DNA from: Rubrobacter sp.
Lineage (GTDB): Bacteria; Actinomycetota; Rubrobacteria; Rubrobacterales; Rubrobacteraceae
NCBI GenBank assembly: GCA_016781775.1
Contig: JADDPR010000542.1
Span: forward strand, 1-5,743
Length of the DNA stretch: 5,743 nt
Direction: 5' to 3'
Below, piece by piece: positions 1-5,582 of the stretch. The notes under the pieces are model-generated. The model ran no database searches. It was not told where the DNA came from and was given only the letters and a program-made list of their open reading frames with translations. Position 1 is the stretch's first letter; each line of letters starts with the position of its first letter. The position numbers and the translations under genes were made by a program.

Positions 1-1
1 G

Positions 2-133
2 AGCCCGATGACCCTCCCCGAGCTCTACCCCGAGCACGACCTCTTCGTGCAGCAGATGAAGCTCAAGAACACCCTGCGCGCATTCATGGGCGAGGACCTC
101 ATCACCCACCTCGGCCTCGACTACTACGAGTAG
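2..133 (+). CDS. C-terminal end of an unrecognised protein (5' partial)
   Basis: The reading frame is open from the left edge and ends at TAG 131-133, giving 43 visible residues that finish in HLGLDYYE. The piece is mixed charged and hydrophobic (LPELYPEHDLF, then a Lys/Arg-containing stretch and GEDLITHLG). It has no membrane segment and no motif I can assign to a family. Its stop lies 24 bases before the GTG of the glycosyltransferase, in the same direction, so the two are probably co-transcribed. A role in glycan or surface assembly would be a guess from that neighbour only. It is probably real coding sequence because the frame has G or C at nearly all third codon positions and ends just before a good neighbour start. 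Confidence 0.6.
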   Translation, partial: SPMTLPELYPEHDLFVQQMKLKNTLRAFMGEDLITHLGLDYYE

Positions 134-157
134 GACAGGCTAAGGCCTAGGACGACC

Positions 158-1333
158 GTGGAGACCCACCGCAACGGCGGGCTGCGCGGGGCGGCGTCCG
201 CCGGGCGTTACGGCAGGCCGCTGCGGATTCTGATCGTCGTCGACTCCCTGAACGTCGGCGGCGCCGAGCGGCACGTCGTCGACCTGGCGCTGGCCCTCCA
301 CCGCGAGGGCCACGCCGTCACGGTCGCGTGCTCCGTCTTGGGCTCCCTCGCGGAACCTCTGGAGGCGGCGCGCATCCCCGTCCGTCCGCTCCTGGGGAGA
401 ATAGTGAAGCGGCGGATAAGCCTCCCCTACGCGCGGGCTATACGGGGGCTCCTGGGGAGGGAGCGCTTCGACCTCGTACACGCGCACATCTACGCGAGCG
501 CCGCCGCCTCGGCGCTCGCGACCGTGGGGACCGGCGTTCCCCTGGTGGTCACGGAGCATACGGAGGCGCTGTGGCAGGGCAGGGGCGGGCGTCTGCTCAG
601 CCCCTGGATGTACCGTCGGGTGGCGCACGTGATCGCGGTCTCGGACGCGATACGACGCCGCCTCGTCGAGCGCGACGGGGTGGCGCCCAACAAGATAACG
701 CTCCTCCCGAACTCCGTCCCCCCGGCCCGCCAGACGCACGGGGACGCCCTGCCGCTCCCGGCGGAACTGGCCGAGGGGTCCCTCCTCGTGGGGGTGGTCG
801 CCCGGCTTCAGCCCGAGAAGGGGGTGGGGAGCTTCCTGAGGGCCGCGGCGCACGTGGCGCGGGAGCTGCCGGCGGCTCGTTTCGTCGTCGTCGGCGACGG
901 CCCGTTGCGCAAGGAGTTGTTGGGGCTGGCGGAGGAGCTTGGGGTGCACGACCGCGTCCTTTTCCTGGGTTTCCGCCCGGATGCGCAGGCGCTCCTGGGG
1001 CTGATGGACGTCGTCGCGGTCCCCTCCGTGAGCGAGGGTACCCCGCTCGTCGTCCTCGAAGCGATGGCGGCGGCGGTGCCCGTCGTCGCAAGCAGGGTGG
1101 GCGGCATACCCGGCCAGATCCAACCGGGGCGCGAGGGCATCCTGGTCCCGCCCGGCGACGCCAAAGCCCTCGGCGACGCCCTCTTGAGCCTGCTCCGCGA
1201 CCCCGAGCGCGCCCGACGCATGGGCGAGGCCGGACGCCTGAGGGCGGAGACCGAGTTCAGCCACGAGAACATGGTCCGTAAGGTCGAAGGAATCTACCGC
1301 GACGCCCTCACGGGCTTGAAATCTTCCGGGTAA
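158..1333 (+). CDS. GT4-family glycosyltransferase (GT-B fold)
   Basis: This 391-residue protein should transfer a sugar from an activated donor to a glycan or lipid acceptor at the cytoplasmic face of the membrane. The N-terminal acceptor domain starts at about residue 22 (RILIVVDSLNVGGAERHV, with the GGAE signature at 34-37). The C-terminal donor domain carries VARLQPEKG (214-222), GDGP (246-249) and the GT4 E-x7-E pair at E293 and E301 within SEGTPLVVLE. The length is normal for GT4 proteins. GTG 158 is chosen because no other start precedes the conserved core and AGGA (149-152) lies 5 bases upstream. The gene follows the upstream partial gene by 24 bases and converges on the sulfotransferase. 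Its last 57 codons (from about residue 335) form the left part of a 727-bp tandem repeat, and a second copy of them lies at 1887-2060. Donor, acceptor and product cannot be read from sequence. Confidence 0.93.
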   Translation: METHRNGGLRGAASAGRYGRPLRILIVVDSLNVGGAERHVVDLALALHREGHAVTVACSVLGSLAEPLEAARIPVRPLLGRIVKRRISLPYARAIRGLLGRERFDLVHAHIYASAAASALATVGTGVPLVVTEHTEALWQGRGGRLLSPWMYRRVAHVIAVSDAIRRRLVERDGVAPNKITLLPNSVPPARQTHGDALPLPAELAEGSLLVGVVARLQPEKGVGSFLRAAAHVARELPAARFVVVGDGPLRKELLGLAEELGVHDRVLFLGFRPDAQALLGLMDVVAVPSVSEGTPLVVLEAMAAAVPVVASRVGGIPGQIQPGREGILVPPGDAKALGDALLSLLRDPERARRMGEAGRLRAETEFSHENMVRKVEGIYRDALTGLKSSG

Positions 1334-1886
1334 GAAGAAGCTTGGGCTCCTACGTCCCGCCCTGGACCCAGGCACGATCCTTCTCGTAGCCGAGGAGTAT
1401 GAGCTCCTCGCCCGCGTAGCGGTCGAAGACGCGGCGCGCTTCGGGGCTGAACCGCTCCTTCCACTCTCCGACGACGCCCTTTCTGAGGAAGCTCCTCCGG
1501 TTCTCTTCGCCGCTCTTCCGACCGGCCTGCTTCTCGAAGGAGAACTCGTCCGCGATCTCGCGCGCCCTCTCGAGGTTTATCCCTTTGCCGGTGAGCTCCT
1601 TGACCATGCGGTAGAGCTCCCCCGCAGGGTCGCGGCGCAGGTCTTCGTAGCGGACGTGGACGGCGTCCTCGCGCCCGTGCCAGCGGTGGACGAAGTCCGA
1701 CCAGGTGAAGCGCGGGGCGCACGGGCGCGTGAAGGACCACTCGATAAACGCCGGCAGGTTCCCGTAGACGTCCTCGTAGTCCCCGAAGGGGAGCTCCCTG
1801 CGGGCCGCCCTCACCTGCTCGTCGTTGTACTCGTGGGGGAAGAGGCACTGGTGGTACCAGGAGACCATCACGTCCCGCCCGTCGCG
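1160..1886. repeat. Tandem direct repeat, copy A (727 bp)
   Basis: This block recurs immediately downstream at an exact offset of 727 bases (1887-2613). By eye the copies are identical except for A1721 versus G2448 and two bases near the right end (C1875/G2602, C1878/G2605). Copy A contains the true 3' end of the glycosyltransferase (to 1333), a 16-base spacer, and the 3' two-thirds of a sulfotransferase on the minus strand. The boundaries are uncertain by about 15 bases because the flanks share short similarity. There is no transposase, terminal inverted repeat or flanking target duplication, so this is a segmental duplication and not an insertion sequence. Confidence 0.95.
1350..1886 (-). 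pseudogene. 5'-truncated sulfotransferase fragment (duplication debris)
   Basis: This is a duplicate of the last 178 residues of the sulfotransferase at 2077-2886. It begins at the RDGRDVMVSW segment and ends at the same stop (complement of 1350-1352). It retains the 3'-phosphate-binding segment and the RKGVVGEWK motif but lacks the first 91 residues, including the FPKSGGTW phosphosulfate loop and the predicted catalytic region, so it cannot be an active sulfotransferase. One residue differs from the intact copy: Cys replaces Arg147, from A1721 versus G2448. The frame happens to stay open upstream through the antisense of the glycosyltransferase fragment to a GTG at 2102. This would give a 250-residue chimera whose first 72 residues are antisense-derived. 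AAGGA sits only 2 bases before that GTG, so translation is doubtful. Confidence 0.9.
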
Positions 1887-2060
1887 GCCAAAGCCCTCGG
1901 CGACGCCCTCTTGAGCCTGCTCCGCGACCCCGAGCGCGCCCGACGCATGGGCGAGGCCGGACGCCTGAGGGCGGAGACCGAGTTCAGCCACGAGAACATG
2001 GTCCGTAAGGTCGAAGGAATCTACCGCGACGCCCTCACGGGCTTGAAATCTTCCGGGTAA
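1887..2060 (+). pseudogene. 3' fragment of the glycosyltransferase (duplication debris)
   Basis: This is an exact copy of the last 57 codons of the glycosyltransferase (starting AKALGDALL, ending LKSSG), with the same stop at 2058-2060. It lacks the sugar-binding domains and has no start of its own. An open frame runs back from it through the antisense of the sulfotransferase fragment to a GTG at 1656, but that upstream part resembles no protein and reflects the long spurious frames common in GC-rich DNA. It is a leftover of the tandem duplication and is not expected to be functional. Confidence 0.9.
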
Positions 2061-2613
2061 GAAGAAGCTTGGGCTCCTACGTCCCGCCCTGGACCCAGGC
2101 ACGATCCTTCTCGTAGCCGAGGAGTATGAGCTCCTCGCCCGCGTAGCGGTCGAAGACGCGGCGCGCTTCGGGGCTGAACCGCTCCTTCCACTCTCCGACG
2201 ACGCCCTTTCTGAGGAAGCTCCTCCGGTTCTCTTCGCCGCTCTTCCGACCGGCCTGCTTCTCGAAGGAGAACTCGTCCGCGATCTCGCGCGCCCTCTCGA
2301 GGTTTATCCCTTTGCCGGTGAGCTCCTTGACCATGCGGTAGAGCTCCCCCGCAGGGTCGCGGCGCAGGTCTTCGTAGCGGACGTGGACGGCGTCCTCGCG
2401 CCCGTGCCAGCGGTGGACGAAGTCCGACCAGGTGAAGCGCGGGGCGCGCGGGCGCGTGAAGGACCACTCGATAAACGCCGGCAGGTTCCCGTAGACGTCC
2501 TCGTAGTCCCCGAAGGGGAGCTCCCTGCGGGCCGCCCTCACCTGCTCGTCGTTGTACTCGTGGGGGAAGAGGCACTGGTGGTACCAGGAGACCATCACGT
2601 CGCGGCCGTCGCG
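1887..2613. repeat. Tandem direct repeat, copy B (727 bp)
   Basis: This second unit directly abuts copy A. It begins with the glycosyltransferase 3' fragment (1887-2060) and ends inside the intact sulfotransferase, at about residue 92. Because the repeated unit spans the 3' ends of two convergent genes, copy B completes the sulfotransferase while copy A completes the glycosyltransferase. No gene function is therefore lost. Recombination between the copies would delete one unit cleanly and leave both genes intact. Confidence 0.95.
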
Positions 2614-2886
2614 CCAGGGAACGACGGCGTTCATCATCCCGAACGGGCTGAGGTAGTGGCCGTGCATGATCGAGGGCCTGAGGACGGGCAACCGGTTTCT
2701 GGGGAAAGGGACGTCCAGGGCACGCCCGAGCATCTGCCCCACCCAGGTACCGCCGGACTTCGGAAACTCGTTGACGACGTAGAGCGGGACGACGCCGGGC
2801 AGGAGATGGACCATGCCGAGCCGTATCCACTCGTTCGGTCGCCCCGACAGCCCCTTCATCGCTTCGTCCTGCAAAGCTTTCAGCAA
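2077..2886 (-). CDS. PAPS-dependent sulfotransferase
   Basis: This 269-residue cytoplasmic enzyme of the Sulfotransfer_1 type should move a sulfonate group from PAPS to a hydroxyl or amine on a carbohydrate, lipid or small molecule. The 5'-phosphosulfate loop is FPKSGGTW (41-48), with the family's catalytic lysine at K43. HGHYLS (75-80) sits where the family usually has its catalytic histidine. The 3'-phosphate-binding segment runs from R92 to S100 (RDGRDVMVS), and the late RKGVVGEWK motif (226-234) matches the family's RKGxxGxWK. The start is TTG 2884-2886, because GGAGG (complement of 2895-2899) lies 8 bases upstream. An ATG at residue 9 is possible but has a weaker site. The gene converges on the glycosyltransferase and diverges from the membrane-protein gene. 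Its C-terminal 178 codons lie in repeat copy B. The substrate is unknown, and the adjacent glycosyltransferase makes a glycan or glycolipid a reasonable guess. Confidence 0.92.
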   Translation of the reverse strand: MLKALQDEAMKGLSGRPNEWIRLGMVHLLPGVVPLYVVNEFPKSGGTWVGQMLGRALDVPFPRNRLPVLRPSIMHGHYLSPFGMMNAVVPWRDGRDVMVSWYHQCLFPHEYNDEQVRAARRELPFGDYEDVYGNLPAFIEWSFTRPRAPRFTWSDFVHRWHGREDAVHVRYEDLRRDPAGELYRMVKELTGKGINLERAREIADEFSFEKQAGRKSGEENRRSFLRKGVVGEWKERFSPEARRVFDRYAGEELILLGYEKDRAWVQGGT

Positions 2887-2894
2887 CCCCCGAC

Positions 2895-2899
2895 CCTCC
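2895..2899 (-). promoter_or_regulatory. Shine-Dalgarno site deciding the TTG start of the sulfotransferase
   Basis: The minus strand reads GGAGG 8 bases before the TTG at 2886. This favours TTG over the in-frame ATG at 2862, which adds credibility to the residues MLKALQDEA at the N-terminus. Confidence 0.6.
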
Positions 2900-2973
2900 G
2901 CCTCTCGTCCTTACGCCCGGCTACCATGTCCCGCCCGCCGCGCGATGCCGGAGCTCTCCCTGCATTGCGCGGT

Positions 2974-3002
2974 TTGGCAGAACGATTTTTGCCGTTCATA
3001 CC
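2974..3002 (+). promoter_or_regulatory. Candidate promoter upstream of the CNNM/CBS gene
   Basis: TTGGCA (2974-2979) resembles the -35 hexamer TTGACA at 5 of 6 bases. It is followed after 17 bases by CATACC (2997-3002), a poor -10 match. The stretch between them is unusually AT-rich for this window and contains a short inverted repeat, GAACG/CGTTC (2980-2984 and 2993-2997), that could be an operator. The same pattern (GGTTTGGC.AG, 16 bases, CAT.CCCCTACG) recurs upstream of the ferredoxin-like gene. The predicted leader would be about 130 bases. No experiment supports it. Confidence 0.35.
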
Positions 3003-3105
3003 CCTACGAGGCCCGAAAAGCACCTCGGTCCTCCCGACGCTGCCGCGCGGTTTCGGACCTTTGCGCGGGGGCCATCCCCGAGACGGGAGCCGCGGCGCTG
3101 GGGTT

Positions 3106-3119
3106 AACGCGCGCGCGTT
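3106..3119. repeat. Perfect 14-bp palindrome in the leader of the CNNM/CBS gene
   Basis: AACGCGCGCGCGTT is its own reverse complement. It lies 5 bases before the AAGGA ribosome site (3125-3129) and 20 bases before the ATG at 3140. It could be a regulator-binding site or form a short hairpin in the leader. The alternating CG core may also be simple-sequence chance in a GC-rich genome. Confidence 0.5.
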
Positions 3120-3139
3120 GGGGTAAGGAACGGCCCCAG

Positions 3140-4042
3140 ATGATCACCGTTGCCATCCAGATTGCGGTCGTGGTCCTACTCACGCTCTTAAACGGTTTGT
3201 TCGCCATCTCCGAGACTGCCCTAGTCTCCTCGCGTAAGGCCCGTCTCAAGCAGCGCGCGGAGGGCGGGGATGGAGGGGCGGCCACCGCGCTGGCGCTCGC
3301 CGAAGAGCCGACCCGCTTCCTCTCCACCGTGCAGATCGGGATCTCCCTCATAGGGGTCCTCGCCGGCGCCTTCGGCGGGGCGACCATCGCCGAGCCCCTG
3401 GCGGGCGTCCTGGGCACCGTGCCGCTCCTCGCCCCCTACGCCGCGCCGATCTCGTTCGCGATCGTGGTCGCGGCCATCACCTACCTCTCCCTCATAATCG
3501 GGGAGCTTGTGCCGAAACGCCTCGCCCTGAACAACCCTGAGGCGGTCGCCTCCCGAATGGCGGGTCCCATGCGCTTTCTGTCGGTCCTCTCCGCTCCGGT
3601 CGTCTGGATTCTCGCGGTCTCGACGGAGGCGGTGGCGAGGCTGATCGGGGCGCGCCGCTCGGACGAGCCGCCGGTGACGGAAGGGGAGGTGGAGAGCCTC
3701 CTGGAGGAGGGCGCCCGGGCCGGGGTCTTCGAGGAGGCGGAGAGGGATCTCGTGGAGAGGGCCCTGAGGCTCGACGACCGCCCGGTGCGCGAGCTTATGA
3801 CGCCACGGCCGAAGATGGTCTGGCTGGACGTCGAGGACCCGCCCGAGGAACACCGACGGGTCGTCGCCGAGAGCCGCCACTCATACTACCCGGTGGCGCG
3901 CGGCGACCTGGACGAGCTCTCCGGCCTCGCCTCGGCGAAGGACGCGGGCGCCCGGGCTTTGGGAGGGGAGCCACGGACCTTCTGGGGACGCTGCGACAGC
4001 CGCCGCTCGTCCCCGAGAGCGCCCCGGCGACCGCCGCCCTGA
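3140..4042 (+). CDS. CNNM/CBS-domain (CorB/C, HlyC-like) membrane protein, N-terminal part, frameshifted
   Basis: This is the first part of a Mg2+-transporter-like or 'hemolysin' family protein. The membrane CNNM domain (about 1-175) begins with a hydrophobic segment followed by LNGLFAISETALVSSRKARL (17-36). It has further hydrophobic stretches around 61-92, 100-121 and 145-162, and the conserved GELVPKRLAL (121-130). The first CBS motif follows at about 214-272 (RPVRELMTPRPKM, HSYYPVARG, GLASAKD). After residue 278 the family resemblance stops, and 22 unrelated residues rich in Arg, Pro and Ser lead to TGA 4040-4042. The second CBS motif and the CorC_HlyC domain continue in the next frame (3974-4458), so one base appears missing near 3961-3973. 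ATG 3140 is used because AAGGA (3125-3129) precedes it by 10 bases. The frame is open back to 2813, but that part overlaps the sulfotransferase and has no family features. As it stands the product would be 300 residues instead of about 439. Confidence 0.88.
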   Translation: MITVAIQIAVVVLLTLLNGLFAISETALVSSRKARLKQRAEGGDGGAATALALAEEPTRFLSTVQIGISLIGVLAGAFGGATIAEPLAGVLGTVPLLAPYAAPISFAIVVAAITYLSLIIGELVPKRLALNNPEAVASRMAGPMRFLSVLSAPVVWILAVSTEAVARLIGARRSDEPPVTEGEVESLLEEGARAGVFEEAERDLVERALRLDDRPVRELMTPRPKMVWLDVEDPPEEHRRVVAESRHSYYPVARGDLDELSGLASAKDAGARALGGEPRTFWGRCDSRRSSPRAPRRPPP

Positions 4043-4458
4043 CGGCGTTCAAGCGCTTCGGGTTGCCCCTCGCGATCGTGGTCGACGAGCGCGGCAACGT
4101 CGAGGGGCTCGTCACCCCGACCGACGTGCTCGAAACCCTTGTCGGCGACGTGCCCGGCGAGTACGGGGCCGGTGGGGACCCGGACATCGTGCGCCGCGCG
4201 GATGGCTCCTGGCTCGTGGACGGCCTCTTCTCCGCGGAGGAGCTGCAGGGACGCCTCGGGCTGCGGGACCTCCCCGGCGGGGAGGACGAGTACCAGACCG
4301 TCGGCGGCATGGCGATGTCCCGCCTCGGGCGCGTACCCGCAACGGGCGACCGCTTCGAGTGGGAGGGCTTCTCCTTCGAGGTCGTGGACATGGACGGGCG
4401 GCGCGTGGACAAGGTGCTGGTCTCGATGGGCAAGGACGCCGAGAGCCAGTCCTCGTAG
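3974..4458 (+). CDS. CNNM/CBS/CorC_HlyC protein, C-terminal part after the frameshift
   Basis: Reading from about 3974 in the frame one base back gives TDLLGTLRQPPLVPESAPA, then the second CBS motif (AIVVDERGNVEGLVTPTDVLETLVGDVP). A complete CorC_HlyC domain follows (DGSWLVDGLFSAEEL, DEYQTVGGMAMSRLGRVP, FEWEGFSFEVVDMDGRRVDKVLV), ending at TAG 4456-4458. CorC_HlyC domains usually close this family and are thought to have a regulatory role. The piece has no ribosome site of its own. The first usable start is TTG 4063, which would cut into the CBS motif, so independent translation is unlikely. If one base is restored between 3961 and 3973, both pieces make a single protein of about 439 residues, a normal length. 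The preserved sequence and codon bias up to the stop suggest either a very recent mutation or a sequencing error. Confidence 0.85.
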
Positions 4459-4510
4459 GGGTGGCCGTCTCCGGTTTGGCCAGTGAGAGCACCTCTGTGC
4501 ATCCCCTACG
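4454..4510 (+). other. Imperfect inverted repeat across the CNNM gene stop and the next promoter region
   Basis: CGTAGGGG (4454-4461, covering the TAG stop) pairs perfectly with CCCCTACG (4503-4510). With one bulged T (4502) the stem extends by TG/CA. The loop of about 36 bases contains the TTGGCC element. No T-run follows, so this is not a standard intrinsic terminator. It may be a hairpin at the transcript end, or coincidence. Confidence 0.3.
4476..4505 (+). promoter_or_regulatory. Candidate promoter upstream of the ferredoxin-like gene
   Basis: TTGGCC (4476-4481), an 18-base spacer and CATCCC (4500-4505) repeat the arrangement seen at 2974-3002. Including the flanks, both sites read GGTTTGGC(C)AG, 16 bases, CAT(A)CCCCTACG. 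The predicted leader is about 50 bases. Hexamer matches to the standard consensus are weak, and the support is mainly the similarity between the two sites. Confidence 0.35.
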
Positions 4511-4546
4511 GCATGCGCGGATGCGCTGGGAACGCGCACGGAAAAG

Positions 4547-4552
4547 AAGGAG
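4547..4552 (+). promoter_or_regulatory. Shine-Dalgarno site of the ferredoxin-like gene
   Basis: AAGGAG lies 6 bases before ATG 4559. This is the strongest ribosome site in the window and fixes the start. Confidence 0.7.
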
Positions 4553-4558
4553 TCGACG

Positions 4559-5539
4559 ATGACCGCTAGCGAAGGGACCTACGCCGAGAGCCGGCTGTGT
4601 TCCGTAATATCGAAGGCAAACGGGGAGGACCCCGTGGGCTCCGCGACTCCCTTCGATCGCTGCCTGATGGTCGAAGTAGAGGCACCGTGGGAGGGCGACG
4701 TCACGGATTCCAGATTCTTTCCAGAAGGGCTGCGCGAGGTCGTCGCGGACGCCCGAGACCGCGGCCTTCTGGACAAGTTCACCGCCATCATGCCGGACTC
4801 CGAATACTCCCGCGAAGGTCACACCCGCTTCCTTCACTTCAGGAGGCCGCCCGGCCCCTTCGCCAGGTACGAGAAGGACGACTTCCTCGTGCCCGACGCC
4901 GACCTCGTCTCGGCCGTCGAGGCGCTCTTCGCGGGGCCGGACGAGCTCGCGCGTTTCGAGCGGTATCGTCAGCAGACCTCGCGCGTGCGGGAGATCATGG
5001 TCTGCACCCACGGAGGCCGCGACGCCTGCTGCGGCAAGTTCGGCTTCCCGTTCTACTGCACCCTACGCCAGGAATACGCCGCCCCCGGAACCCTCCGAGT
5101 GTGGAGATCCAGCCACATCGGCGGCCACCGCTTCGCCCCCACCCTCATGGACCTCCCCGAGGGCCGCTACTGGGGACACCTCGAGCCTGAGGCGGTCGAA
5201 AACTTCGTGCTGCGCGGCGGACCGGCCTCGGACCTAACGCGCTTTTACAGGGGCTGGGCCGGGCTCGGGACGAAGTTCGAGCAGATCGCGGAGCGCGAGA
5301 TCCTGGCGCGCGAGGGATGGGCGTGGACGGAACACCCGAAGACGGGCCGCGTGCTCTTGGAGGACGACGGGCGCGTCGAGGTCCGTATCGAGTACGAAGC
5401 CCCCGACGGCGCCCTCCCCGGCGCCTACGAGGCCACGGTAGAACCCACCGGCAGCGTCTCGACCCTGGAGAGCTCCGGTACCGCCCCCCTCAGCGAGGTG
5501 GAACTGTACGGGGTCACCCGCCTGAAGAGGGTCCCGTAG
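4559..5539 (+). CDS. Sucrase/ferredoxin-like (Apd1-type) [2Fe-2S] protein
   Basis: This is a 326-residue soluble protein of the Suc_Fer-like family, a thioredoxin-like ferredoxin fold. The 'sucrase' label is historical, and no sugar-cleaving site is visible. The family is known from yeast Apd1 to bind a [2Fe-2S] cluster with two Cys and two His in a C-x8-C ... H-x-G-G-H pattern. Here that is C149 and C158 (CTHGGRDACC, with an extra C157), then H186 and H190 in SHIGGH after 27 residues. The following RFAPTLMDLPEGRYWG (191-206) is also typical. Residues 10-35 (RLCSVISK, GSATPFDRC) match the family N-terminus. Residues from about 245 form an acidic, probably beta-rich tail of unknown role (EGWAWTEHPKTG, VEVRIEYEAPDG). 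No signal peptide or membrane segment is seen. The likely job is cytoplasmic electron transfer or redox sensing, with the partner unknown. It lies 100 bases after the CNNM gene and probably has its own promoter. Confidence 0.9.
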   Translation: MTASEGTYAESRLCSVISKANGEDPVGSATPFDRCLMVEVEAPWEGDVTDSRFFPEGLREVVADARDRGLLDKFTAIMPDSEYSREGHTRFLHFRRPPGPFARYEKDDFLVPDADLVSAVEALFAGPDELARFERYRQQTSRVREIMVCTHGGRDACCGKFGFPFYCTLRQEYAAPGTLRVWRSSHIGGHRFAPTLMDLPEGRYWGHLEPEAVENFVLRGGPASDLTRFYRGWAGLGTKFEQIAEREILAREGWAWTEHPKTGRVLLEDDGRVEVRIEYEAPDGALPGAYEATVEPTGSVSTLESSGTAPLSEVELYGVTRLKRVP

Positions 5540-5543
5540 GGAG

Positions 5544-5572
5544 CAGAGGGCCAGCCGGAGCACCTGCCTCTG
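5544..5572 (+). terminator. Weak hairpin after the ferredoxin-like gene
   Basis: CAGAGG (5544-5549) and CCTCTG (5567-5572) form a 6-bp stem with a 17-base loop, starting 4 bases after the stop codon. There is no T-run, so a role as terminator is tentative. Confidence 0.2.
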
Positions 5573-5582
5573 ACCACGGACC

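Noticed and set aside
1154..1180. 9-bp direct repeat GGCGACGCC (1154-1162 and 1172-1180) as the cause of the duplication
   Set aside because: The junction does not lie between these two copies, and the repeat is explained by recurring Gly-Asp-Ala codons in the glycosyltransferase.
1320..1352. Intrinsic terminator between the convergent glycosyltransferase and sulfotransferase
   Set aside because: Only a 5-bp TCTTC/GAAGA stem overlapping the stop codon is present, with no T-run.
140..1375. A 411-codon minus-strand open frame opposite the glycosyltransferase
   Set aside because: It mirrors a well-supported GT4 gene, is rich in Arg, His and Pro, and has no family motif. Long antisense frames are expected at this GC content.
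1160..2613. Insertion sequence or composite transposon
   Set aside because: The repeats are directly adjacent and encode only gene ends. There is no transposase, no terminal inverted repeats and no target duplication.
1160..2613. CRISPR array or phase-variation cassette
   Set aside because: There are only two long units, with no short regular repeats and spacers. The repeat leaves both intact genes unchanged, so switching would not alter their products.
2021..2830. A 269-codon minus-strand frame overlapping the sulfotransferase
   Set aside because: It is a shifted frame of the real sulfotransferase. The real frame carries the FPKSGGTW and RKGVVGEWK motifs and a good ribosome site.
2813..3139. 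N-terminal extension of the CNNM protein to an ATG at 2813
   Set aside because: It would overlap the sulfotransferase start and add 109 residues without family features. ATG 3140 has a ribosome site and starts directly at the first membrane segment.
4112..5011. A 299-codon minus-strand frame across the CNNM end and the ferredoxin-like gene
   Set aside because: It lies opposite two supported genes and has low-complexity Arg/Pro content.
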